NCBI RefSeq assembly: GCF_030063355.1
Contig: NZ_JASISZ010000049.1
Span: forward strand, 1 to 64,000
Reading direction: 5' to 3'
Source: Streptomyces sp. PH10-H1
GTDB lineage: Bacteria > Actinomycetota > Actinomycetes > Streptomycetales > Streptomycetaceae
Length of the DNA stretch: 64,000 nucleotides
In this document: positions 1-7,285 of the stretch, piece after piece
Position numbering within the stretch: position 1 is the first letter of the stretch
How the letters are laid out: each line of letters opens with the position of its first letter
The notes under the pieces: generated by a model
Seen by the model: the letters and a program-made list of their open reading frames with translations, nothing else
Databases searched by the model: none
What the model was told of the DNA's origin: nothing
Position numbers and translations under genes: made by a program

Positions 1-1
1 C

Positions 2-115
2 CTCATCAAGCTCGAAGCCCGCAACGCCTTCGGCTTCCGCAACCGAGAGAACCAACGCCTCCGCTCACGCTGCGCAACCACTCGACGCAGCCGACGACAG
101 GCGTTGCCCGGATAA
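2..115 (+). pseudogene. ISL3-type transposase C-terminal fragment
   Basis: The frame is open from the window edge and stops with TAA at 113-115. It encodes about 37 residues around the segment RNAFGFRNRENQRLRSRC. An Arg-rich tail following a G-(F/Y)-R-N motif is typical of the extreme C-terminus of ISL3-family (IS204/IS1001/IS1165) DDE transposases. No catalytic residue is inside the window, so I cannot tell whether the transposase to the left is intact. The neighbouring DUF4268-like gene has lost its start next to this tail, which fits insertion damage. Confidence 0.5.
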
Positions 116-116
116 A

Positions 117-819
117 TTCGAAGACCCGGTATGGCTTCGGCCGGTCGAAGACCTGCGTTCGTTCTTCCCGCATGAGGCATCCAACCTCACTCCATGGATC
201 GCCAAGCGGCTCCAAATCATCAGGCGTGCGGCATGGTTTGAAAATCCGCTTACCCTTGTCGGCACTGAGCAGAAGATCGCTGGGTACCGAATCGATATTC
301 TCGCCAAGACTTTGGTGGGCGACCGTGAGCGATTCGTCGTGATTGAGAATCAAATGGAACGGACCGACGCGGATCATCTCGGTCGACTCATCACCTGCGC
401 TGCCACGGTGGAAGCAAGTCACGCTGTATGGATCACCACGGAGTTCAGGGATGACCATCTGAAGGTGATGGAAGCCCTCCAGCGCAACCACAGGGACTGC
501 TCGTTCATCCCACTGGTGATTGACGGCGCGTTCCTGGACGCTGAGGGGAGCGCCAGCTTCAAAATTGGTGATCCCGCCAACCTACTCAAGCCCGGACGAT
601 CACCTTCGAGAGAAGCTGCATGAGGCACTGAGGCAGGCACAAGAGGTCAACTACACGCTGGATCGCCTCGCCGGGCTGGTGGCCAAGCACCCTGACGTGG
701 ACTTCTCGAGATACCGCGACACCATCGAAGAATCCGGATGGTGGAGCAATCGTGCGGATCGCAGGGTCGATAAACTTCTGGAAGCGATTCCGGTGGAGCG
801 GCGGAAGCGAAGGCTGTAG
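117..819 (+). pseudogene. DUF4268-like PD-(D/E)XK protein, frameshifted and lacking a start
   Basis: The first frame (to a stop at 623) holds FFPHEASNLTPWIAKRL, then GYRIDILAK and VVIENQMERTDADHLGRL. This is the D...ExQ core of a PD-(D/E)XK nuclease fold as found in DUF4268-type proteins, often linked to defence or restriction. No ATG, GTG or TTG lies in frame upstream within the window. Near position 590 the coding sense moves to another frame, which gives a helical tail (DDHLREKLHEALRQAQEV onwards) ending at 819. I read this as one gene broken by a lost start and a frameshift. Two overlapping short genes are the less likely alternative. Confidence 0.5.
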
Positions 820-860
820 GAGGCTACCGTCGAGGAGACGATGGGTCCGCCGGGAGGGTC

Positions 861-1358
861 CTAGCGGAAGGGGTTTTCGTTGCCCACATCGTGTTCGGTT
901 GCGGCGTCGAGGAGTTCGAGCAGGTCGGAGCCCTCCGTGTCCCGTTGGTCGAGCCACCATCCGGCCCGGGTGATCGCGCGAGCCTTCTCCTCTAGTTCCG
1001 CCCAGTCCGCCTCGTCCCAGGTGCCCTCGACGACCAGGGCGGTGTGCGCGGCTGTCATCAATTGATGACGGGATCGTTCGCCCCAGTCGAGGGCCCGCTC
1101 CGGGCCCTCCAGCGGCGGCATATCGAATCGCTTCGCCCACTCGACAGCGGCCTGCTGTTCCTCAGCGCGCTTGCCAGCCAGCCACTCTTCTCTGGATTCC
1201 GTGTTGGAGTCGCGGGCTGCCTTCCAGCAGTTGGTGCAGTCCCGACCCGCGAGCCAGCGAGCGAATCCGGATCTTTTGTCTGCGGCCCTACCGGACAGGT
1301 CGTGGGTGATCGAGTGGCCACAGGGATGCTCGATGATGAACTGCGTGCGGACAGCCAT
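861..1358 (-). CDS. Conserved hypothetical protein with Cys/His pairs
   Basis: A 165-residue protein. The ATG at 1358 is chosen because an AGGAG ribosome site stands just upstream; an earlier in-frame ATG would add 14 unlikely residues. The N-terminal third has HPCGH and later DCTNCW, which could bind a metal; the rest is helical and charged, rich in Trp, Glu and Ala. No catalytic family is recognised. It is the last gene of a leftward run and its start overlaps the tail of the MFS gene upstream by about 70 bases. Confidence 0.6.
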   Translation of the reverse strand: MAVRTQFIIEHPCGHSITHDLSGRAADKRSGFARWLAGRDCTNCWKAARDSNTESREEWLAGKRAEEQQAAVEWAKRFDMPPLEGPERALDWGERSRHQLMTAAHTALVVEGTWDEADWAELEEKARAITRAGWWLDQRDTEGSDLLELLDAATEHDVGNENPFR

Positions 1359-2646
1359 ATGTGGATCTCCTAAAGGAATGACGGACGGGGGTTGAGGCAC
1401 GATTCCAGGCGGGTGCGCGACGGTGCCGTCGAGAGAGGGCAGGTGCTGGCCAGGGCGGGCGAGAAAGGAGAGCGGTGAGGGCAGCAGCGGCGCCGGCGGC
1501 GGGGAGGGCAGCGCTGGCGAGGGGGTGCTCGGCGAGGTACCCGGCGAGTGCGGTGCCGGCGGACTGTCCGACGCCGATCGACAGGATCAGCCACGCGTAC
1601 GCCTCACTGGTACGGCCTGCCGGAGCGAGGACGTCCGCGGTCACGAAGGCGCAGGCGACCACGACGGTGAGGAACGCGCCGGGCACGACGACCGCGGCGG
1701 TGGCCGCGTACGGACCCAGGAGGGCAAGGAGCGGCAACCACCCGACCAGGAACCCGGCTGTGGCAGCGATCAGTCGCCCGGTGGTGGTGCCCGACCAGGT
1801 GCGGCGTCCGTAAAGGAGGCCGCCGACGAAACTGCCCATCGAGAACGCGGCGGGGATGACCCCGGAGAGCAGGTCCTGGCCGTGCTGCTCAGCCATGGCG
1901 ATCGACCACACGTTCATGGCCCCGATCGCGAACCCCACCCCGGTGAGGGAGACGAACAGCAGCACCAGGCCCTGACAGAGCAAGCGGCGCCCTCGCTTGG
2001 TGTCCGAGTCCGCAGACTGTGGAGGACGCCAGCTCCGAGAGGGCGGTGCGCAGGCGACGGTGACGGTGCCCGCGAGACCGAGAGCGGCGGTGACGGCGAG
2101 CGCCAGGGACGGGTTGCATGAGAAGGCGAGCGCGGCGACGAGCAGCGGGCCGAGGACGTACAGCAGGCCCTGCATGCCGGTGTCGAGGGCGAGCGCGGCG
2201 TGCCGCAGCCGGGGGCTGGGCAGCACGGTGGGCCACAGAGCCCGCAGCCCGACCTCCAGGGCCGGCGTCGTCAGGCCCGCGGCGAGCACGATCACCGTGG
2301 CCGTGGTCGGCCCACCGTAGGGTCCGGCCACTGGCAGGACGGCCACCAGTACGGAGTTCAGCACAGCGGCCGGCAGGTGCACGCTGGTCTGCCCGTAGCG
2401 GTCCATCAGACGCCCCATGACCGGCTGGGCCAGCGACGACGCCAAGCCGTACAGGGCGCTGAGCAGCCCGCCGAAAGCGATACTGCCGCCGGTAGCGGTG
2501 GCCCACAGCACGATGGCGACGGGCGCCATAGCGTTGGGCAGGCGGCCGGCGAGCGTGCCGCCGAGCAGTCGGGCGACGTACGGGGTGCCCAGCACCGCGC
2601 CGTAGCTGATGCGCGGTGCCGGGGCCGGGGGAGCGGTCAGGGACAA
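1288..2646 (-). CDS. MFS transporter
   Basis: A 452-residue membrane protein with about 12 hydrophobic segments. It carries an MFS loop 2-3 motif of the GRLMDRYG type near residue 100 and a second related half starting near residue 235. The substrate cannot be read from the sequence. It is closely related in layout to drug-type exporters. The last 50 residues are Arg/His-rich, not membrane-like, and overlap the next gene. The start at 2646 is a TTG without a strong ribosome site and may be a few codons off. Confidence 0.8.
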   Translation of the reverse strand: MSLTAPPAPAPRISYGAVLGTPYVARLLGGTLAGRLPNAMAPVAIVLWATATGGSIAFGGLLSALYGLASSLAQPVMGRLMDRYGQTSVHLPAAVLNSVLVAVLPVAGPYGGPTTATVIVLAAGLTTPALEVGLRALWPTVLPSPRLRHAALALDTGMQGLLYVLGPLLVAALAFSCNPSLALAVTAALGLAGTVTVACAPPSRSWRPPQSADSDTKRGRRLLCQGLVLLFVSLTGVGFAIGAMNVWSIAMAEQHGQDLLSGVIPAAFSMGSFVGGLLYGRRTWSGTTTGRLIAATAGFLVGWLPLLALLGPYAATAAVVVPGAFLTVVVACAFVTADVLAPAGRTSEAYAWLILSIGVGQSAGTALAGYLAEHPLASAALPAAGAAAALTALLSRPPWPAPALSRRHRRAPAWNRASTPVRHSFRRSTYGCPHAVHHRASLWPLDHPRPVR

Positions 2647-2673
2647 CGGGTGCTTTCTCGTCGGGAGCGGCGC

Positions 2674-3867
2674 CTACCGGTGGCGGGTGGTGGTGGTGGT
2701 GGTGCGAGGCGCCGCCGCCGGTGGTGTGGTGTCCACGGCGGGGCGCGGACGGGCTCGCAGCACGGGGGTGCGGTGCGGCGGCAGGACGGAGACGGTCGCG
2801 CCGAGGTCCTCGGCCGCCTCGTGTACTTCGCGGGTGAGGAAGTTGATCTGCCGGCCCAGTGCTGACAGGCGGGCAGCGATCTGTCGGCCCTGCGCGGTCT
2901 CCAGCGCGCTGGCGAACTGGCCGGCGGTCTCCACGAGCTCCTGGAGCTGGACCATCGGGCCCGCGCCGTGCCCGCGCTGGGTCGCGGTGAGCAGGGCGTT
3001 GGATGCGTCACCGGCGTGCTGGGCTTCGACGACATCCCGGATGAGTTCATGCAGCGGCACCTCGGGGTCAGGTGCGGGTCGGTTGAACCGGGAGGCGTCC
3101 GCCCGCAGCACGCCGGGCGGGACCGCGGCGGGCAGTGCCTGCCCGGCCTCGTATTCGTGGGCGTAGTGCCCGATCACCTGCCAGCCCGGTGCGTCCGGGT
3201 CTCCTCGCAGCGCGATCACGGTCGAGTCGTCGCCCTCGATCAGATGGGCGAGGGTGATCGGCTGGCCGTCAGCGGCGTACCACGACTCGGTGAGCTCCAG
3301 CTCACCTCGCCTTTGTGCGGCCTGGGCCCGCTCGGTCCACACCTGCTGCTCTTCGTCGGTCAGCGGCGCCTGGTGGTGCTGGCGGTGTTCCTGGTCGGCG
3401 AGGTCGCTGGCGATGAAGCCGTATTCCGCCCAGGCGGCGAGGTGAGGCCACAGGGCCGCATGCTGCGCGCGTTCGGCTGCCGAGCCGGCAACAGCGGGCC
3501 GGTCGAGCGCCCGACGGACCTCACGGGCGGAGGCGGCGAGGTCATCCAGCACGGTCCGCCACCCACTGAGGTGCCGGGCGGGCGGCAGCGCGTCGAGCGA
3601 CAGGCGGGCGGCGTCGAGCAAGGGATCCGTGTGCGGGGCGAGGTGCGTGACGTACGCCTCGACGGCTGCCCGGTCGCGACGGGTCCAGGCAGCCGCCGCG
3701 GCTTCGGGGTGAACGGTGTGCCCGTAGCGGTCGCGTGTCAGGTCGAGCGCGGTATCGGCCTCGGCGTTGATGACCGACATCCGTAGCCGGAAGTCACGTG
3801 CCTGGTGCGCCAGTTCGGGCACCAGCGGCCGGGGGCTTTCGGGGGTCGGGTTGCTGGGACTCGTCAT
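2674..3867 (-). CDS. Hypothetical protein of a mobile-region gene set
   Basis: A 397-residue soluble protein, rich in Ala, Arg, Asp and His, with no signal peptide or membrane segment. Residues 1-200 are mostly amphipathic helices. The middle (LIEGDDSTVIALRGD, WQVIGHYAHEYEAG) looks like a small beta domain that might bind a ligand. The C-terminus is low-complexity, with a run of Thr. The ATG at 3867 overlaps the stop of the gene upstream (ATGA), so the two are translated as a pair. I do not recognise the family. Confidence 0.65.
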   Translation of the reverse strand: MTSPSNPTPESPRPLVPELAHQARDFRLRMSVINAEADTALDLTRDRYGHTVHPEAAAAAWTRRDRAAVEAYVTHLAPHTDPLLDAARLSLDALPPARHLSGWRTVLDDLAASAREVRRALDRPAVAGSAAERAQHAALWPHLAAWAEYGFIASDLADQEHRQHHQAPLTDEEQQVWTERAQAAQRRGELELTESWYAADGQPITLAHLIEGDDSTVIALRGDPDAPGWQVIGHYAHEYEAGQALPAAVPPGVLRADASRFNRPAPDPEVPLHELIRDVVEAQHAGDASNALLTATQRGHGAGPMVQLQELVETAGQFASALETAQGRQIAARLSALGRQINFLTREVHEAAEDLGATVSVLPPHRTPVLRARPRPAVDTTPPAAAPRTTTTTTRHR

Positions 3868-4316
3868 CGGGATCGCGCACCGCCCGAAGACGTCAGGTGG
3901 ACGGTCGGCGCGTAGGAGGGCTTGGGTGGGATAGGCCGGGTCGAAGGCGACGATGCGGTCGGCGGCTTTGCGCGTTGTGTCGTTCGGCCGGCAGCAGCTT
4001 GGGCGAGGCGGCTGCGGCGCTCCAGTAGCCCGTGCGGCAGCACCGGATCAGCTAGGCCAGGGGAGAGCGCGGGGTCGAGGACGATGTCGGCGTGCACGGC
4101 ATATCCGTGACGGCGCAGGTCGGTTACCGCCTGGCGTGTACGGCGGTGGCCGTCACGCTCGGGTTCGCTGAGTCGATACAGCCCGGGACGGGCGGGTACG
4201 GGTTCGAACTGCTCGCGGGTCAGAAACCACTCGGCCAGATGCGGGGATATCTGCGGCGTCGCGGCGGCGACGAAGCCCAGGTCGGGGTGTGTGCCGAAAC
4301 GGAAATGGTCAGGCAG
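3864..4316 (-). CDS. Hypothetical protein, possible CTG start
   Basis: The frame encodes about 150 residues. The N-terminal 90 read as a real domain (FRFGTHPDLGFVAA, HLAEWFLTREQFEPVP, RTRQAVTDLRRHGYAVHAD); the tail is Pro/Ser/Arg-rich. No ATG, GTG or TTG precedes this domain before the upstream stop. A CTG at 4316-4314 is preceded by AAGAGG at a suitable distance and is the best start. The first ATG, at 4097, would remove most of the conserved part. The stop overlaps the next gene by ATGA. Function is unknown; the neighbours on both sides are equally orphan. Confidence 0.5.
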   Translation of the reverse strand: MPDHFRFGTHPDLGFVAAATPQISPHLAEWFLTREQFEPVPARPGLYRLSEPERDGHRRTRQAVTDLRRHGYAVHADIVLDPALSPGLADPVLPHGLLERRSRLAQAAAGRTTQRAKPPTASSPSTRPIPPKPSYAPTVHLTSSGGARSR

Positions 4317-4340
4317 GGGGAAACCTCTTCTTTGGGGGTG

Positions 4341-5528
4341 TCAGCGGTGCGCGTTCGCCGGCCGGGGAGTGGCGGGCTGGGGCGGGCGGGTGGTGAGCAG
4401 ACGCGGGGTGGGCGCGGACAGCGCCACCTGTCCACCGGGGACAGCGGCGCGGGCCTGGCGCTCGAACGCTTCGCCGTCGGCGAGCCAGGTCGCGATCTGC
4501 GGCAGGACGGTGGCCCCGAGCTGGCTGCGTACCTGGCTCCACTCCGGGGCCGACAACGTCGCGGGAATGGAGTACAACTCCGCGCGCAGGTCCTGGAATT
4601 CGGCCCAGGCATCCTGGCTGCTGGCGAGCGCGTCGCGCAGCCGGGCCAGCGCGGCAGCGTCCTGCGGCCAGGCACTCGCGGAGGGCCGGCAGCGGCTGAG
4701 CAGGAGAGGCGCGTGCTGCAGGACATCTTGGAAAGAGCGCCAGCCGCGGTCGGCGTACGATCGCTCCATCTCTTTCAGCAACCGCGGGTTGTCGAACGGC
4801 ATGCCGTCGCTGTACCGGCCGGACTCTGCAATCGCCTGCAGGGTCTCGTGGTCCGGGCGGATCCGGTTCAGCGCGGCCATGACGGTGTCGAGCCGCCGGT
4901 GGTGCAGGGCGCTGCGGTAATCGGGCAGGAAGGTGTGGGCGACGGCCTGCGCGGCGAGCTCCGCCTCGGCGGGCAGCACGATGCTGCGGGGCGCGTGCGG
5001 GTCATCCAAGTTGTCGTCGTACTCCTCGGCGGCGAAGGCGCCCAGGAGATAGCCGCTGGCGTGCCCGGGACGCTCGATCAGGAGCAACGCGGTGCCGGCT
5101 GGGTTCTCCAGCACGATTGCGCACCGAACGTGGTCGTGGACCATGGCCTGGAAGAGGTCGCCGCTGTCCCACAGCGAGCCGACGATGTCCTCCTGCCAGT
5201 GTCGGCGGGGGTAGGTCTCCACCGTAGCGGTCCAGGCGCCGGGCAGCCGTGCGGCGATGTCCTGGCCGGTGTCGCCGAGGTAGGGGCGGCTGCTGGTGGT
5301 GATGCTCACGCCGTGGTCGTGGGCCCGGTGCACCAAGGCGCTGGCTGTGTCGCGGGCTGCCTGCGCCCCACGCAGTGGGGCGGCGAAGGCTCCACCGGGT
5401 AGGTCGCTGAACCCGGCTTCGTGCAAGGCGGCGCGGGCGTCGAGGAACCTCTCGCCGGAGGTGATGGCGACGAGGCCGTGGGTGTGGCTGGTCGAGAGAA
5501 TGATTTCCGCGTCGGGCGGGGTGCTCAT
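4341..5528 (-). CDS. Hypothetical protein
   Basis: A 395-residue soluble protein starting with ATG at 5528. It opens with a beta-rich segment (EIILSTSHTHGLVAITSG, then FLDARAALHEAGF) and continues with a long region containing HWQEDIVGSLWDSGDL and LENPAGTALLLIERPGH. The C-terminal third is helical and ends in a Pro/Ala/Arg tail. It stands between the glycosyltransferase tail (stop at 5546) and the CTG-start gene, all leftward, so a single operon is likely. No family is recognised. Confidence 0.6.
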   Translation of the reverse strand: MSTPPDAEIILSTSHTHGLVAITSGERFLDARAALHEAGFSDLPGGAFAAPLRGAQAARDTASALVHRAHDHGVSITTSSRPYLGDTGQDIAARLPGAWTATVETYPRRHWQEDIVGSLWDSGDLFQAMVHDHVRCAIVLENPAGTALLLIERPGHASGYLLGAFAAEEYDDNLDDPHAPRSIVLPAEAELAAQAVAHTFLPDYRSALHHRRLDTVMAALNRIRPDHETLQAIAESGRYSDGMPFDNPRLLKEMERSYADRGWRSFQDVLQHAPLLLSRCRPSASAWPQDAAALARLRDALASSQDAWAEFQDLRAELYSIPATLSAPEWSQVRSQLGATVLPQIATWLADGEAFERQARAAVPGGQVALSAPTPRLLTTRPPQPATPRPANAHR

Positions 5529-5545
5529 GTCGGTGATCCTGAGTG

Positions 5546-6077
5546 TCAGCGGTGCGCGCGAGCCGGCAGCCCTGCAGCAAGCGCCGGCGGGCGGGTGCGG
5601 GCAGCGGGCTTGGGCTGCTGGTTGCGGAGGGCGGAGCGCAGGCTGCGGCCGTACTGCCAGGCATGCTCGCGAGCTGCCGCCTCCAACTCGTCATATCCGG
5701 GCTGGGCTGTGAGCTGGCCGGCGTGCTTGCGGTACCTGTAGACCGGGACGGGCAGCAGGATTCCGGGGGCAAGATTTGATATGCCGACGGCCGTGCAGTA
5801 ATCCTCCCCCTGGACGAGGCCGCCCATCGGTGCGGCGCGTACGAGGTCGGTACGGGCCAGGATCGTGGTCGGCCCGATCGGGATGGTGTCCGCCGGGGAC
5901 TTCCAGTACGTCCACACGTCGCCGGCCTCGTGCCGACCCGGTGGGGTGGGGCAGCGCCACAGGCTGGTCGAACCGTCCGTTTTCCGGCTGGGGTGAGGGT
6001 TGTTCGGGATGTTCGCCGAGCCAGTGACCGCGTACGTCACGTGCTCGTTTGCCGACCGGTGCCGTGATGTTCGCCAT
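5546..6077 (-). pseudogene. Glycosyltransferase family 2, C-terminal remnant
   Basis: The last 150 residues in this frame look like the end of a GT2 glycosyltransferase: DVWTYWKSPADTIPIGPTTI, then MGGLVQGEDYCTAVGI (the acidic ED site) and LLPVPVYRYRKHAGQLTAQ. Upstream, near 6040, the coding sense breaks up: an ATG at 6077 begins a different frame, and the rest of the catalytic domain is missing where the recombinase gene at 6107 begins, running the other way. The gene has therefore lost its N-terminal half, probably when the recombinase trio arrived. Confidence 0.6.
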
Positions 6078-6106
6078 GTCGGTGGACGGGTCGGCTCGGA
6101 GGAACT

Positions 6107-7285
6107 GTGGTGCGGACGCTGTCGGTTGGACAGCTCAGGGTTCAGTCGGTGCGGTACGGCGATGGCCGTGAGGCGTACACCATCTTCGACTCGGTGCGAG
6201 GAGTGCACGGCGGGGCGGCCCGGTATCTGGCCGACTATGCCTGCACGGGGTCGGATCGGACGTACGCCTACCTTCTCGTCGATCACCTTCGGTGGCTGGA
6301 GCACGAAGGACTGACGTCGGAGGACGTCGGGTTCGGTGACCTTGAGCGGTACATGGGCGCGATCGGAGCGAAGATCGCCGGGCCGTACGGTCGCCCGTGG
6401 CGGGTGGGGAAGCGGCCCTACGGCAATGACGCGCTGCGCGGCGCCGCGGCGTGCCTGAAGGGCTTCTATCTGAAGCAGGCCGAGGTGGGCATCAACACCG
6501 AGCTGGTGGGGGCGCTGAAGCTGCACCGGATGCCGACCCAACGGGATCGGGACCGGTCGCTGCTCGGTCATCTGCAGCGGAGCATGCAGGTGAATCCGCT
6601 GGCGCCGCAGTCGGTGCGGCGTCGGCACAAGAAGATGCTGCCGGACGGCGCGCGGGCGGTGTTGCTGGATGAGGTCAACTCCTTGCGGGATCGGCTGGTG
6701 GTGGAGTGGCTGAGCGATGGCGGGTTCCGTGCGGGGGAGATGTGCGGCCTGCATCTGTGTGACCTGCACCTGCGGGAGGAGGCCGCGTGCGGGGAGTGCC
6801 GTGGTCCGCACGCTCACGTCTGCCATCGGGACGGATTGGTCAACGGGGCCCGGGCGAAGACGAAGTGGGAGTGGGAGCTGCGTGACGGGGTGATCCACGG
6901 CGGGCTGATCAAGCGGGTCAGTCCGGCCATGGTCCATGCGTACTTCGACTACCTGACCTTGGAGTACCCGCGCGGTGCTGCCCACGGCATGCTGCTCGTT
7001 CAGCAGCACGGCCCCGGGCGAGGTCTGCCATGGGCACCCGAGGGGGCGCGCAAGATGCTCAAGAGGGCCGGCCGACGGGCGGGCCTGGGGCTCATCAAGC
7101 CGCACATGTTCCGGCACACCTGGGCCAGCGCGGTCCTGGAGGCCGCCGACGGGAATCTGGCCATCGTGCGTGATGCGGGCGGATGGGCCTCGACCGAGGT
7201 CGTCGATGAGATCTACGCGCACGTCGACGTGAATGACCCGGTGTTTCACGACGCCCTCCTGACGACGTGGGGTGAGCTGCGGTGA
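6107..7285 (+). CDS. Tyrosine recombinase, TnpA-like
   Basis: A 392-residue phage-integrase-fold recombinase that would cut and rejoin DNA through a Tyr-DNA bond. The first 170 residues form a SAM-like core-binding region. The catalytic half shows the first Arg in GGFRAGEMCGL (near residue 205), the H-x-x-R box in HMFRHTWAS, and the nucleophile Tyr in VDEIYAHVDV near the end. A Cys/His-rich insert (ACGECRGPHAHVCH) follows the first Arg. The GTG at 6107 has GGAGGA just upstream. The stop overlaps the next start by four bases (GTGA), so the two recombinases are translationally coupled. Confidence 0.88.
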   Translation: MVRTLSVGQLRVQSVRYGDGREAYTIFDSVRGVHGGAARYLADYACTGSDRTYAYLLVDHLRWLEHEGLTSEDVGFGDLERYMGAIGAKIAGPYGRPWRVGKRPYGNDALRGAAACLKGFYLKQAEVGINTELVGALKLHRMPTQRDRDRSLLGHLQRSMQVNPLAPQSVRRRHKKMLPDGARAVLLDEVNSLRDRLVVEWLSDGGFRAGEMCGLHLCDLHLREEAACGECRGPHAHVCHRDGLVNGARAKTKWEWELRDGVIHGGLIKRVSPAMVHAYFDYLTLEYPRGAAHGMLLVQQHGPGRGLPWAPEGARKMLKRAGRRAGLGLIKPHMFRHTWASAVLEAADGNLAIVRDAGGWASTEVVDEIYAHVDVNDPVFHDALLTTWGELR

